Source: DATIYF01 sp035517775 (GTDB taxonomy: Bacteria > Acidobacteriota > Terriglobia > Terriglobales > Acidobacteriaceae). From it: 53,564 bases of DNA. The notes beneath the pieces were generated by a model, which saw only the letters and a list, made by a program, of their open reading frames with translations, was not told the origin of the DNA and did no database searches. Position 1 is the first letter of the stretch; each line of letters starts with the position of its first letter. The stretch lies in contig DATIYF010000013.1 of assembly GCA_035517775.1 (NCBI GenBank), positions 1-53,564 of the forward strand, read 5' to 3'. Both the position numbers and the translations under genes were made by a program. This document shows positions 8,039-16,265 of the stretch, piece by piece.

Positions 8039-8980
8039 CTACTGCAGCATCGGCGAGCAGCAGGGTTTCTCGACCGGCTTCGGTTCCATGAGTTCCACCC
8101 GCGTGAAGTCGGGATCATAGAGGTTGAATTGCCATTTGCCGTCGCGGCCGATCTTGGGCTTCTCGGTGGTTTTGTAGCCGCGCTTGACCGCCGTCTCGTA
8201 TCCCGCCTTTACGCTGGGCACGCCCAGCGCCATGTGATGCATTACGCCCACGGTGTGCACGTCTGTGCCTTTGACGTGCAGCATGTATTCCAGCCAGTCG
8301 GTGCCTTCGGGAACGCGCATATCCACCCAATCGGTCTCAGTGTCGGTCATGCCCCCGTGCCAGATTTCCTTGAAACCCAGAATGTCTTTGTAGAAATGGT
8401 CGGCGGCGGCGCGGTCTTTCACGATGACCCCTACGTGAATCATGCGGGTCGAAATGCGCGTCTTAGGCAGAAACTTGCCAAAGGCCTTCTCGTGCAGCGA
8501 ACCCGGAAGGTACTGCATGAATTCGACGTCATGCCCATCCGGGTCTGTCACGTCAAAACCGAGGTCCCCATCGCGGCGCGGCGGAAGCTTTTCCGGCACC
8601 TTCACGCCTTTACTGGCCAGGTAAGCACGCAGCCCCTCGGCATCGGTGGTCTCGAATGAGATGTGCGACAGGCGGTCTCCGTTCGGATCTTTGAGCGAGG
8701 GGAAGACTTCAATGTATTGGTGGTCGTTGACCTTGAAATACGTCAGCAGCAGGCCGCTGCCATCGGTCTGGTTGAGGCTGAAGGGCTCCTGGAAGCCAAG
8801 AATCCCGGTATAGAACCTGCGCGCTGCTGCGATGTCGGCAGTTTTCAGCCCGATGTGGGCCACGCCCACGATGGGCGGACGTTTGGGGGCCGAATCGGCA
8901 GCCTTGGCTATCAGAGTCGCCGAGAGCATGGCGCTGAGAAGGACGCAGCAAGACCCGCGGGCGGATTCCATGCCCGGCAT
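8039..8980 (-). CDS. Secreted protein with two VOC (glyoxalase/dioxygenase) domains
   Basis: 313 residues: a signal peptide (hydrophobic to about residue 27, AKA), then two vicinal-oxygen-chelate repeats at about 40-165 and 180-300. Each begins with an HIGLKTADI or HVGVIVKD strand and has an FYTGILGF or FYKDILGF helix. Candidate metal ligands are the His at the start of each repeat and the Glu of QYIEVF and RVELMEP. VOC proteins include glyoxalase I, extradiol dioxygenases and resistance proteins, so the reaction cannot be deduced. A secreted tandem-VOC protein is unusual in that most are cytoplasmic. The CCS.. C-terminus carries a Cys pair. Confidence 0.8.
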   Translation of the reverse strand: MPGMESARGSCCVLLSAMLSATLIAKAADSAPKRPPIVGVAHIGLKTADIAAARRFYTGILGFQEPFSLNQTDGSGLLLTYFKVNDHQYIEVFPSLKDPNGDRLSHISFETTDAEGLRAYLASKGVKVPEKLPPRRDGDLGFDVTDPDGHDVEFMQYLPGSLHEKAFGKFLPKTRISTRMIHVGVIVKDRAAADHFYKDILGFKEIWHGGMTDTETDWVDMRVPEGTDWLEYMLHVKGTDVHTVGVMHHMALGVPSVKAGYETAVKRGYKTTEKPKIGRDGKWQFNLYDPDFTRVELMEPKPVEKPCCSPMLQ

Positions 8981-9015
8981 AGTGCTTGCGGCGACGTTCC
9001 CATGTCAAGCCCGGA

Positions 9016-9140
9016 AAAGCGATAACCACCAAGGACACGAAGTAACACGAAGGAAATCGCACCCTTCAAACAATAACCCGTACCTCCCAAATTGCCTGGT
9101 AACCTTCGTGCTCATTCGTGTCCTCGGTGGTTATCGCTTT
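9016..9140. repeat. Long imperfect palindrome built from CACGAAG repeats
   Basis: The left arm (9016-9053) and right arm (9103-9140) are inverted copies of each other over 38 bases with few mismatches. Each contains AACCACC, AGGACACGAA and CACGAAGG. The 49-base centre is unrelated. It lies between the VOC protein and the small membrane-anchored protein. An RNA from either strand would form a long hairpin. Confidence 0.75.
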
Positions 9141-9178
9141 CTCCCGCACCCGCAAATCATTAAACTAGGCGGCGAACT

Positions 9179-9463
9179 ATGAAACGCCGGCTGCTCTCGC
9201 TGGTCGCTGCACTGGTCGCGCTGGCCTGTCTGGTGTACGCCGGCGACTACCTCGTGCTGCGCATTCGCGTGGCCACCGGGCACAGCCCCTTCGGCAGCGT
9301 GACCGTTCGCAGCTATTACGCCATCCCGGAAAAGAACAACCGCACCGAATATGTTTTCAACGATGCCCGCGATCAGACCTGCGTTCATTCCATCTTTGCC
9401 CAACTCGGCTATGTCCCCTGTTGGTATCTGGCTCGCCATGCCGATAAGCCTATAGAAATGTGA
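9179..9463 (+). CDS. Small single-pass membrane protein of unknown function
   Basis: 94 residues. A basic start (MKRR) and one hydrophobic segment (about 5-25) predict an inner-membrane anchor or uncleaved signal. The remainder is soluble, with two cysteines (QTCVHS and VPCWYL) that could pair outside the cytoplasm. I do not recognise the family. The start ATG at 9179 follows GGCGGCGAACT, a modest ribosome site. It stands alone between a repeat palindrome and the FecR gene. Confidence 0.65.
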   Translation: MKRRLLSLVAALVALACLVYAGDYLVLRIRVATGHSPFGSVTVRSYYAIPEKNNRTEYVFNDARDQTCVHSIFAQLGYVPCWYLARHADKPIEM

Positions 9464-9592
9464 AGCGCCGCGGAGATGAGAATGCTCGGCAATTGGTTGC
9501 CCGGAATGCCGCTCTGCTCCGGCGTTTGCCCGCGAATCGCCGCGCATCTTCCGCCGCCCCGCTTCATCTAATTAACCAGAGGGTTAATAGAC

Positions 9593-10609
9593 ATGAAACG
9601 GTCAATGTGGCAAGGGATCGCAGGCGCCTTCCTGGCGGTGATCCTGGCGATGCCCATGTGGGCAACCACGGCAAATCAAAATCCAGCGGTGCCAGGAACG
9701 CTGAATTATGTGGAGGGACAGGTTTCCATCGGCGACCAGCCGTTGACGGCAAAATCCATCGGCTCCACTAACCTCGAAACCGGCCAGTCCATTGACACGC
9801 AGAACGGCAAGGCGGAGATTCTGCTCACGCCGGGCGTTTTCCTGCGGGTCGGCGATAACAGCTCGGTGAAGATGCTCTCGCCCAGCCTCACTTACACCGA
9901 AGTGGATGTCACTCGCGGCCAGGCCATGGTCGAAGTGGCGGAGATTCGGCCGGAAAACGATCTGCGGGTGATGGAAGACGGCGCCGCCACGCAGCTCCAG
10001 AAAACCGGGCTCTATGGCTTCGACGCCAACACCAGGCAAGTCCGGGTCTTTGACGGCCAGGCGACCGTGCTCGAGGGCGATGAGCACGTGAAGGTAAAAG
10101 GGAGCCACGAAGTCACGCTCGACACGCCGGGCAAGCTGAAGGCTCGCAAGTTCGATAAGAATGACTTTGAGCAGAGCGACCTTTACCGCTTCAGCAGCCT
10201 GCGGTCGTCTTACCTGGCCGAGGCCAATACCAATGCGGCCCGCATTTACGTGGCGAACGGCTGGTATGGTCCGGGCTGGATTGGCGCGGGTTGGTACTGG
10301 GACCCGTGGTTCAGCGCCTACACGTTCATTCCGGCGGATGGAATCTTCTACAGCCCCTTCGGCTGGGGGTTCTACTCACCGCTGTTGGTCTATCGGGCGC
10401 CGGTGTTCTACCGCGGACCATTCGTCCATCGTTTTGGCCCGGCGTATCATCCGCCGGGGTTCGCGCGTGCGGGTCATTTCCGGCCGATCGGGCCGCGAGC
10501 CATGCCGCAGGTTGCGCCGCGCGGTGGCATGCACGCCTTCGGCAGCTTCCCTGGCGCTCCCGGTGGATTTCATGGGGGCGGCTTCCACGGAGGCCCGGGA
10601 CGCCGGTAA
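9593..10609 (+). CDS. Secreted FecR-domain protein with Gly/aromatic-rich tail
   Basis: 338 residues with a signal peptide ending near MWATTA. Residues about 35-200 form a FecR-like beta domain (GQVSIGDQPL, ILLTPGVFLRVGDNSSV, VTRGQAMVEV). After residue 215 the sequence turns into a Trp/Tyr/Gly/Pro-rich region (NGWYGPGWIGAGWYWDPW) and ends in GGFHGGGFHGG repeats. The FecR domain here is not next to a sigma factor or TonB receptor, so classical iron-signalling is unlikely; a cell-envelope structural role is my inference. The gene ends 22 bases before a strong intrinsic terminator. Confidence 0.8.
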   Translation: MKRSMWQGIAGAFLAVILAMPMWATTANQNPAVPGTLNYVEGQVSIGDQPLTAKSIGSTNLETGQSIDTQNGKAEILLTPGVFLRVGDNSSVKMLSPSLTYTEVDVTRGQAMVEVAEIRPENDLRVMEDGAATQLQKTGLYGFDANTRQVRVFDGQATVLEGDEHVKVKGSHEVTLDTPGKLKARKFDKNDFEQSDLYRFSSLRSSYLAEANTNAARIYVANGWYGPGWIGAGWYWDPWFSAYTFIPADGIFYSPFGWGFYSPLLVYRAPVFYRGPFVHRFGPAYHPPGFARAGHFRPIGPRAMPQVAPRGGMHAFGSFPGAPGGFHGGGFHGGPGRR

Positions 10610-10631
10610 GAACTGAACTGGCTTAGTCGAG

Positions 10632-10659
10632 GGCGCGCTTCGGCGCGCCTTTCTTTTTT
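10632..10659 (+). terminator. Intrinsic terminator after the FecR gene
   Basis: A perfect 7-bp stem GGCGCGC / GCGCGCC closed by a TTCG tetraloop, followed directly by TTTCTTTTTT. The ultra-stable tetraloop and T tract make this a clear factor-independent terminator. It may also serve the gene on the other strand, which stops at 10666. Confidence 0.9.
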
Positions 10660-10665
10660 GCGGAT

Positions 10666-10968
10666 TTAACGTCTTGTCGGGGTTTCGCTCGCGCCCACAG
10701 CCTGGGCGCGCTCTTCGAGCAGAAGGCGGCGCAGAGTGCGAAGATCGTTGAGCAGGCGGCCGCTGGTCTTCAGGTGCTGCTCGAGCTTATCCAGCTTGTG
10801 GAGGACCAGGCGCAGGGCTTCGAGCCGGCGGTCTTGCTTGGTATCGAGCGCGGCGGCGATATCGGCTTCGATATCGCGCTTACCCTCGGTCAGCGCTTCC
10901 AGCAACAGCCGCACGTATTCGTGGGCGCCCTCGACGCTGTCAAACGGTGTTTCGGGAGGATGACCCAA
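10666..10968 (-). CDS. Small helical protein of unknown function
   Basis: 100 residues, almost entirely predicted helix and rich in Leu, Arg and Glu, with heptad-like Leu spacing (LRLVLHKLDKLEQHL) that suggests a coiled coil. No membrane segment or signal is present and I do not recognise a family. The start is TTG at 10968, decided by a strong GGAGGT seven bases upstream. The gene lies directly downstream of the tRNA-Ser gene on the same strand. Confidence 0.6.
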   Translation of the reverse strand: MGHPPETPFDSVEGAHEYVRLLLEALTEGKRDIEADIAAALDTKQDRRLEALRLVLHKLDKLEQHLKTSGRLLNDLRTLRRLLLEERAQAVGASETPTRR

Positions 10969-10991
10969 TAGTTATACCTCCGTAAAACAAC

Positions 10992-11081
10992 TGGCGGAGA
11001 GGGAGGGATTCGAACCCCCGATACCCGTCAAGGTATGTCCGCTTTCGAGGCGGATCGTTTCAACCACTCACGCACCTCTCC
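10992..11081 (-). tRNA. tRNA-Ser (anticodon CGA)
   Basis: 90 bases including an encoded CCA. The acceptor stem GGAGAGG pairs with CCTCTCC; the anticodon stem TCCGC/GCGGA encloses loop CTCGAAA, giving anticodon CGA (reads UCG). A long variable arm (ATACCTTGACGGGTAT) and the T arm with GGTTCGAATCC are class II features expected of serine tRNA. Confidence 0.95.
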
Positions 11082-11184
11082 GCATCGGAATATGGCAGTA
11101 AATCAGGTCCCTCGCGCCAGGAGCGCGCTCGGGATTTCGCCGGCGGGCTCCCGCTTCGCTCACGCCCGCCAAACGGCTCAACTC

Positions 11185-11231
11185 TCGAGGCGGATCGTTT
11201 CAACCACTCACGCACCTCTCCGCATCGGAAT
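11185..11231 (-). repeat. Duplicated 5' half of the tRNA-Ser gene
   Basis: 47 bases identical to 11045-11091, covering the tRNA-Ser 5' half from the anticodon loop to the 5' end plus 10 bases of upstream flank. The copy stops at the anticodon loop; the 3' half is replaced by unrelated sequence with a GGCGGGC/GCCCGCC inverted repeat. It lies 140 bases upstream (in transcription order) of the intact gene. Confidence 0.9.
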
Positions 11232-11268
11232 GTCTCACCATGCAGAAGCTGGCAGCCAGAGGCAAGGC

Positions 11269-11712
11269 TTAGCGCTTCCTTCGAAAAAACTCCTGCAGCA
11301 ACTCGGCGCTGCGGCCAGCCAGGACGCCCCTGCGAACCTCCATCTTATGATTCAGTTGGGGGTGGTTCACCACCTCCAGGACCGAACGCACGGCCCCGGC
11401 TTTCGGGTCGTCGGCTCCGTAAACCAGCCGCCGCACGCGGGCATGCACCAGGGCGCCGGCGCACATGACGCACGGCTCGATTGTAACAAACATTTCACAT
11501 TCCCCCAGCCGGTGATTACCTAGGTTCTTGCCCGCTTCCCGCAGGGCTACGATCTCGGCGTGAGCGGCCGGATCGGAGTCGGTGAGGTTACGGTTCCATC
11601 CCCGCCCGGCCACTTCGCCCCGGCAGACGACAACCGCGCCCACCGGCACTTCGCCGGCCTCGAGCGCGCGATGGGCAGCGCGGAGTGCTTCTTCCATCCA
11701 GAGCTCGTCCAT
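11269..11712 (-). CDS. tadA: tRNA-specific adenosine deaminase TadA
   Basis: 147 residues. TadA deaminates A34 of tRNA-Arg(ACG) to inosine. The zinc site is complete: His51 and the proton-shuttling Glu53 in HAEIVAL, and Cys81/Cys84 in PCVMC. VPVGAVVV precedes it and GADDPKAGAV follows, both typical. I chose ATG 11712 (MDELWMEEAL), the position where the family starts; upstream in-frame sequence is repeat-derived. The end lies just beyond the duplicated tRNA half. Confidence 0.93.
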   Translation of the reverse strand: MDELWMEEALRAAHRALEAGEVPVGAVVVCRGEVAGRGWNRNLTDSDPAAHAEIVALREAGKNLGNHRLGECEMFVTIEPCVMCAGALVHARVRRLVYGADDPKAGAVRSVLEVVNHPQLNHKMEVRRGVLAGRSAELLQEFFRRKR

Positions 11713-11815
11713 CTCAGGTTCATCCCTTGAATCCGCCAGGCGCCCACCTCCCTTCGTGTACTTCGTGATTGTAGCGGTCAGGCAGCATCGCCGTGGAGGG
11801 CTGGCCAAATCAGAC

Positions 11816-11892
11816 AACCACGAAGGCCACGAAGTCGCACGAAGGCTGCCTTTTCTGCCTTCTTTCGTGCTTCTTTGCGTCTCTTGTGGTTT
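11816..11892. repeat. CACGAAG-family inverted repeat
   Basis: The left part (11816-11845) reads AACCACGAAGGCCACGAAG and on to CACGAAGG; the right part (11858-11892) is a diverged inverted copy ending in TTGTGGTTT. It occupies the divergent gap between tadA and the Ser/Thr kinase. Confidence 0.7.
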
Positions 11893-11957
11893 ATTGGGAC
11901 CGCATTGACTGCCCCTTGCCCGCCCACTAAGATGGCCGGACACGCAGAGTTCGCGCC

Positions 11958-14921
11958 ATGATCGGGCAAACCGTCTCCCACTATCGCATCGTTGAGAAGC
12001 TTGGCGGCGGCGGCATGGGAGTGGTGTACAAAGCCGAAGACCTCAAGCTAGGCCGCTTTGTCGCCCTCAAATTCCTGCCGGACGAAGTTTCGAAAGACCC
12101 CCAGGCGCTGGCCCGCTTTCAGCGCGAGGCCAAGGCCGCTTCAGCCCTGAACCATCCCAATATCTGCACCATTCACGAAATTGATGAGCGCGACGGACAA
12201 GCCTTCATCGTGATGGAGTACCTCGACGGAACCACCCTGAAGCATCGCATCGCGGGGCGGCCCCTGGACCTGGAAGTGCTGCTCTCTTTGGCCATCGAAA
12301 CCGCCGATGCGCTCGATGCCGCCCATACCGAGGGCATTGTCCACCGGGATATCAAGCCGGCCAACATTTTCGTAACCAAGCGTGGCCACGCCAAGATTCT
12401 GGATTTCGGATTGGCCAAAGTTACGACCACCGAGAAGAGCGCGGTGGGAGTGGCAAGTGCCCCCTCGGAGGCCACCGCGGGCGCCACCGCGCTGCATCTG
12501 ACCAGCCCCGGCACCACCCTGGGGACGGTTGCCTACATGTCACCGGAACAAGCCCGAGGCCTGGAGCTGGATGGCCGCACTGACCTTTTCTCCTTCGGCG
12601 CGGTTCTTTATGAGATGGCCACGGGCACCGTGCCATTTCGCGGCGACACCTCGGCGGTGATTTTCGAAGCCATTCTCAGCCGCGCGCCGGTTTCGCCGGT
12701 GCGGCTGAATCCCGACCTGCCTGCCGAACTGGAGCGCATCATCAACCGCGCCTTGGAAAAAGACCGGAATCTGCGCTATCAGCACGCCTCAGAAATACGG
12801 GCGGAACTGCAGCGGTTGAAGCGAGATACCGATTCCAACCGTTCCAGCCTGGTGGTGATGGAGATGCCCCCTGAGGCGGCCGGCAGTGGAAGCGCCCAGT
12901 CATCCGTGGCCCAGCCGTCTTCGAGCGGAAGGCACGTTTCGGCTGCAGCCAGCAGCGCGGCTCAGGTTCCTGCTTCTTCAAGCTCTGCGGATATTCGCCC
13001 ATCCCGCCGCCGTGCCTGGGTGATCGGCGCTGCCGCTGCGCTCGCTCTCGTGATCGCGGGCGTGATTTTCTTCCATGCCCGCAAATCACAGGCCCTGACC
13101 GAGAAAGACTCCATTCTGCTGGCCGACTTCGTGAACACCACGGGCGATTCCGTTTTCGACGGCACGCTGAAGCAGGCCCTGGCGGTTCAGCTCGAGCAGT
13201 CGCCCTTTCTCAACATTTTGCCCCAGTCGCGAATTCAGGAGGCCTTGCGCTTCATGGGCCGCTCCCCGGATGAGCGCATCACCAACGAAGTTGGCCGGGA
13301 AATCTGCCAGCGCGAGGCCGTAAAGGCTTTGCTGACCGGTTCGATTTCCAGCCTGGGCACGCACTACGCCATCAATCTGAACGCCATCAACGCCCAGACC
13401 GGCGACTCGCTGGCGCAGGAGCAAGTGGAGGCCGACAGCAAAGAGCACGTGCTCAAGTCGCTGGATGGCGCCGCTTCGGACCTCCGCCAGAAGCTGGGCG
13501 AATCTCTGGCTTCTGTACAGAAGTTCGCCACCCCGCTGCAGCAGGCCACCACCTCGTCCCTGGAAGCATTGAAGGCCTTTTCCCAGGGACAGGCGGCGCA
13601 CACAAAACTAGATGATGAAAACGCCATTCCTTACCTCAAGCAGGCCATCGAACTCGATCCGAACTTCGCCATGGCATATGCCACTCTGGGGGTTGCTTAC
13701 AGCAATCTGTCGAAGCCCGGGCTGGCCACTGACAATCTGCAGAAAGCTTTCGACCTGAAAGATCGGGTCAGCGAGCGCGAGCGGCTCTACATCTCTGCCC
13801 ATTACTACGAGTTCAAGACCCGCGAGCTCGACAAGACGATTGATATCTACGAGCAGTGGAAAACCACCTATCCGCGCGATTCGGTTCCCTGGGACAACCT
13901 TTGCCTGCTCTACGAGTCGGAGGGGCATCCCGAAAAGGCCCTGGTGGACGCCAGCGAGGCCATGCGCATGGATTCCAAAGACCTGTTCGCCTATCAGAAT
14001 CTGGCCGAGGCCTACGAGCGGCTGAACCGGTTCGATGAGGCGAAAGCGGTGGTGGAAAAGGGCTTAAGCAACCGAATGGATGTTTCCTCGTCCGCCGGTT
14101 TCTTTTTTTACGATATTGCCTTCATGCAGCATGACGAAGCCGGAATGGAGCGCCAGGTGGAATACTACCGGGGCAAGCCCTGGGAACCGGTCATCTGGTT
14201 CGTCAAGGCGCAAAGCGAATACGCCCAGGGAAAAGTTAAGAGCGGCCGCCAGTCCTACGATCAGGCGGTGGCGCTGGCAAAGCGCTCCGGGCTGACTGAG
14301 TTTGCTTCGGGCGCGAAGCTCGCGCAGGCGTTGGATGAAGTCGTGATGGGCAACCTGCCGGAGGCCAAAAAGCAAACCACCGAAGCGCTGGCGGACTCGC
14401 AGGATCGCGATACGCTCTCAGGCGCGGCGCAAGCCTTCGCCTTCCTGGGAGATACGGCCCGCGCCCAGGAGCTGGCGGATAAGGTGGCCCAGCAATATCC
14501 CCTCGACACGCTGCTCAACGATATAACTCTTCCCATGGTCCGCGCCGCCATCGCTATGCATGCCAGCAAGTTCACGGAAGCGGTGTCTGACCTGGAAGCT
14601 GCCACGCCCTACGAGCTTGGCGCCGGGCCCGCCGGCGCCGGATTTGGCGTGCTTTACTTGCGCGGCGACGCCTACCTGCACGCCCATGACGGCCCGAGCG
14701 CGGCTGCGCAGTTCCAGAAAATTCTGGATCACCAGGGCGTCTCTCCCACCGATCCGCTTTACTCCCTGGCTAACCTTGGGCTGGGGAGAGCCTACGCGCT
14801 GCAAGGAGATACAGCCAAAGCGAGGGTCGCTTACCAGAACTTCCTCGCCACCTGGAAAGATGCCGACCCAGACGTGCCCACCTTGAAGCAGGCCAAAGAC
14901 GAGTACGCCCGGCTGCAATAG
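11958..14921 (+). CDS. Transmembrane Ser/Thr protein kinase with C-terminal TPR sensor domain
   Basis: 987 residues. The cytoplasmic kinase domain (about 10-285) has the Gly-rich loop LGGGGMGVVYKA, Lys38, Glu57, the catalytic loop HRDIKPAN (Asp131) and DFGLAK (Asp149), so it is expected to be active. A low-complexity Ser/Ala linker leads to one membrane segment at about 352-372. The outside portion begins with an alpha/beta region (LADFVNTTGDSVFDGTLKQAL), followed by about eight TPR-like helix pairs (AIPYLKQAIELDPNFAMAYATLG and on) to the C-terminus. This architecture is expanded in Acidobacteriota; the TPR part probably senses or binds a partner. No phosphatase or obvious substrate gene is adjacent. 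Confidence 0.92.
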   Translation: MIGQTVSHYRIVEKLGGGGMGVVYKAEDLKLGRFVALKFLPDEVSKDPQALARFQREAKAASALNHPNICTIHEIDERDGQAFIVMEYLDGTTLKHRIAGRPLDLEVLLSLAIETADALDAAHTEGIVHRDIKPANIFVTKRGHAKILDFGLAKVTTTEKSAVGVASAPSEATAGATALHLTSPGTTLGTVAYMSPEQARGLELDGRTDLFSFGAVLYEMATGTVPFRGDTSAVIFEAILSRAPVSPVRLNPDLPAELERIINRALEKDRNLRYQHASEIRAELQRLKRDTDSNRSSLVVMEMPPEAAGSGSAQSSVAQPSSSGRHVSAAASSAAQVPASSSSADIRPSRRRAWVIGAAAALALVIAGVIFFHARKSQALTEKDSILLADFVNTTGDSVFDGTLKQALAVQLEQSPFLNILPQSRIQEALRFMGRSPDERITNEVGREICQREAVKALLTGSISSLGTHYAINLNAINAQTGDSLAQEQVEADSKEHVLKSLDGAASDLRQKLGESLASVQKFATPLQQATTSSLEALKAFSQGQAAHTKLDDENAIPYLKQAIELDPNFAMAYATLGVAYSNLSKPGLATDNLQKAFDLKDRVSERERLYISAHYYEFKTRELDKTIDIYEQWKTTYPRDSVPWDNLCLLYESEGHPEKALVDASEAMRMDSKDLFAYQNLAEAYERLNRFDEAKAVVEKGLSNRMDVSSSAGFFFYDIAFMQHDEAGMERQVEYYRGKPWEPVIWFVKAQSEYAQGKVKSGRQSYDQAVALAKRSGLTEFASGAKLAQALDEVVMGNLPEAKKQTTEALADSQDRDTLSGAAQAFAFLGDTARAQELADKVAQQYPLDTLLNDITLPMVRAAIAMHASKFTEAVSDLEAATPYELGAGPAGAGFGVLYLRGDAYLHAHDGPSAAAQFQKILDHQGVSPTDPLYSLANLGLGRAYALQGDTAKARVAYQNFLATWKDADPDVPTLKQAKDEYARLQ

Positions 14922-15101
14922 AGAAAGTGGGCTGGTCAGCCGCCGGGTACTGAGCTATGGCCCGAACGGTCCATGTGGCCCCGCCTTCGCGCCCTACGCG
15001 CCTGGGTCCGGCCCACTCCCGGACCTCCAATCCGTGGGTTCAAATGCCCCTTCCCATTGCATCGTTCCTGGTGCATAATATGCCGCCCTGAGGAGGCTAC
15101 T

Positions 15102-15677
15102 ATGTCGAAACGCGTGCTATTGGCCGGGATTTTGGGTGGCGTGGCTCTGTTCGTGTGGGGTGGCTTGTCGCATACCGTGCTCAAGCTGGGCGATGTCGGC
15201 ATGCATGACCTGCCGCAGCAGGCGGCAATGGTGAATGCGATGAAAGCCGCGATTCCGCACTCTGGCTTTTACGTCTTTCCGCAGATGGATACCGGAAAGA
15301 TCGCCGCCGCCGATGAGAACGGGCCATGGGGTGTTCTCGTTTACCAGCCCACTGGCGCCAGCAGCTCAATGACACGGCAGCTCGGGAAGGAGTTCGTGCT
15401 GAACATCGTGCAGGCGCTGATCGTGGCCTTCCTGCTCTCCTTCGCGGTTGGGCTTACGAGCTACACCTCCCGCGTCGGCTATGTGGTGGTGCTGGGGGGG
15501 CTGGTCTCGCTGGCCACCAACGTCGAGTACTGGATCTGGTATGGCTTTCCGCGCAACTACACCGGCGGCGTGATGGCCGATAAGTTCATCGGAATGCTGA
15601 TCGTGGGCTTGGTGGTGGCGGCATTCGTCAAGACCAAGACCGCCAGCGTGACCACCATGCAAGGCAAGGCCGCCTGA
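15102..15677 (+). CDS. Small integral membrane protein of unknown function
   Basis: 191 residues from ATG 15102, chosen because GAGGAGGC lies just upstream; an earlier in-frame start at 14973 has no ribosome site and non-coding-like sequence. Hydrophobic segments lie at about 5-24, 105-125, 130-150 and 165-183, with a periplasmic-looking loop (about 25-100) between the first and second. I do not recognise the family. It is followed by a hairpin repeat that could end its transcript. Confidence 0.7.
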   Translation: MSKRVLLAGILGGVALFVWGGLSHTVLKLGDVGMHDLPQQAAMVNAMKAAIPHSGFYVFPQMDTGKIAAADENGPWGVLVYQPTGASSSMTRQLGKEFVLNIVQALIVAFLLSFAVGLTSYTSRVGYVVVLGGLVSLATNVEYWIWYGFPRNYTGGVMADKFIGMLIVGLVVAAFVKTKTASVTTMQGKAA

Positions 15678-15694
15678 TCAGCCGAGGACCGGGT

Positions 15695-15746
15695 AAACCA
15701 CGAAGGCCACGAAGGGCGTAAAGGTGCGCTCCGGCCTTCGTGGTTT
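15695..15746. repeat. CACGAAG-family inverted repeat, terminator-like
   Basis: AAACCACGAAGGCC (15695-15708) and GGCCTTCGTGGTTT (15733-15746) form a perfect 14-bp inverted repeat with a 24-base loop, followed by two more T's. Placed 18 bases after a stop codon, it could work as a transcription terminator although it belongs to the dispersed repeat family. Confidence 0.75.
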
Positions 15747-15787
15747 TTCCTGCATCAAGGCACTACTGCGCCCGCAGGGTTCGGTGG

Positions 15788-15793
15788 TATCCT
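15788..15793 (+). promoter_or_regulatory. Candidate -10 element, near-leaderless nuoI
   Basis: TATCCT ends 8 bases before the ATG of the first nuoI at 15802. No Shine-Dalgarno is present, so transcription would begin at or within a base or two of the start codon. Confidence 0.4.
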
Positions 15794-15801
15794 AGCGCCA
15801 G

Positions 15802-16263
15802 ATGGCGCTGCCAACCGTTCTGCGCAAGATTCTTCTGCTGGACCTGATCAAGGGCCTCAAGGTCACCTTCCGCAATCAGGATCCGCGGGAAATCTACACC
15901 GAGCAATATCCTCTGCAGCGCCCGCAGGTAGCGGAGCGCTATCGCGGCGCCCCGCGCCTGAACGTCAATCCCGATACCGATGAGACGATGTGCATCGCCT
16001 GCGATCTGTGTGCCCTGGCCTGTCCTGAACACCTGATCGTAGTCGCGAGCGAACGCAACGAACACACCCGCCGTAAAGAGTTGACCACTTTCACCTACGA
16101 TCTGAGCCGCTGCATGTTCTGTGGATTGTGCGAAGACGCCTGCCCGGTAGACGCGCTGGAGTTGACCCAGGATTTCGAGTTGGCCAATTACACCCGCGAC
16201 GGCGCCATCTGGGACCGGGAGACGCTGGAGCGGGGTCCGCAGCCCACGCAATACCGCAGCTAG
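15802..16263 (+). CDS. nuoI: NADH-quinone oxidoreductase subunit I-like ferredoxin (first copy)
   Basis: 153 residues with two 4Fe-4S motifs, CIACDLCALACP and CMFCGLCEDACP, in the order and spacing of NuoI, the 8-iron peripheral-arm subunit of complex I. The preceding NQDPREIYTEQYP and ERYRGAPRLN are typical of NuoI and not of free ferredoxins. It lacks any nuo neighbour: the gene upstream is a membrane protein of unknown role and the one downstream is convergent. A second, different copy is at 35155-35685. It could feed an alternative complex I lacking a clustered operon or serve as an electron-transfer paralogue. Confidence 0.82.
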   Translation: MALPTVLRKILLLDLIKGLKVTFRNQDPREIYTEQYPLQRPQVAERYRGAPRLNVNPDTDETMCIACDLCALACPEHLIVVASERNEHTRRKELTTFTYDLSRCMFCGLCEDACPVDALELTQDFELANYTRDGAIWDRETLERGPQPTQYRS

Positions 16264-16265
16264 AA

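Noticed and set aside
14922..15101. tRNA-like GGGTTCAAATGCC near 15037
   Set aside because: No acceptor or anticodon stem could be built around it.
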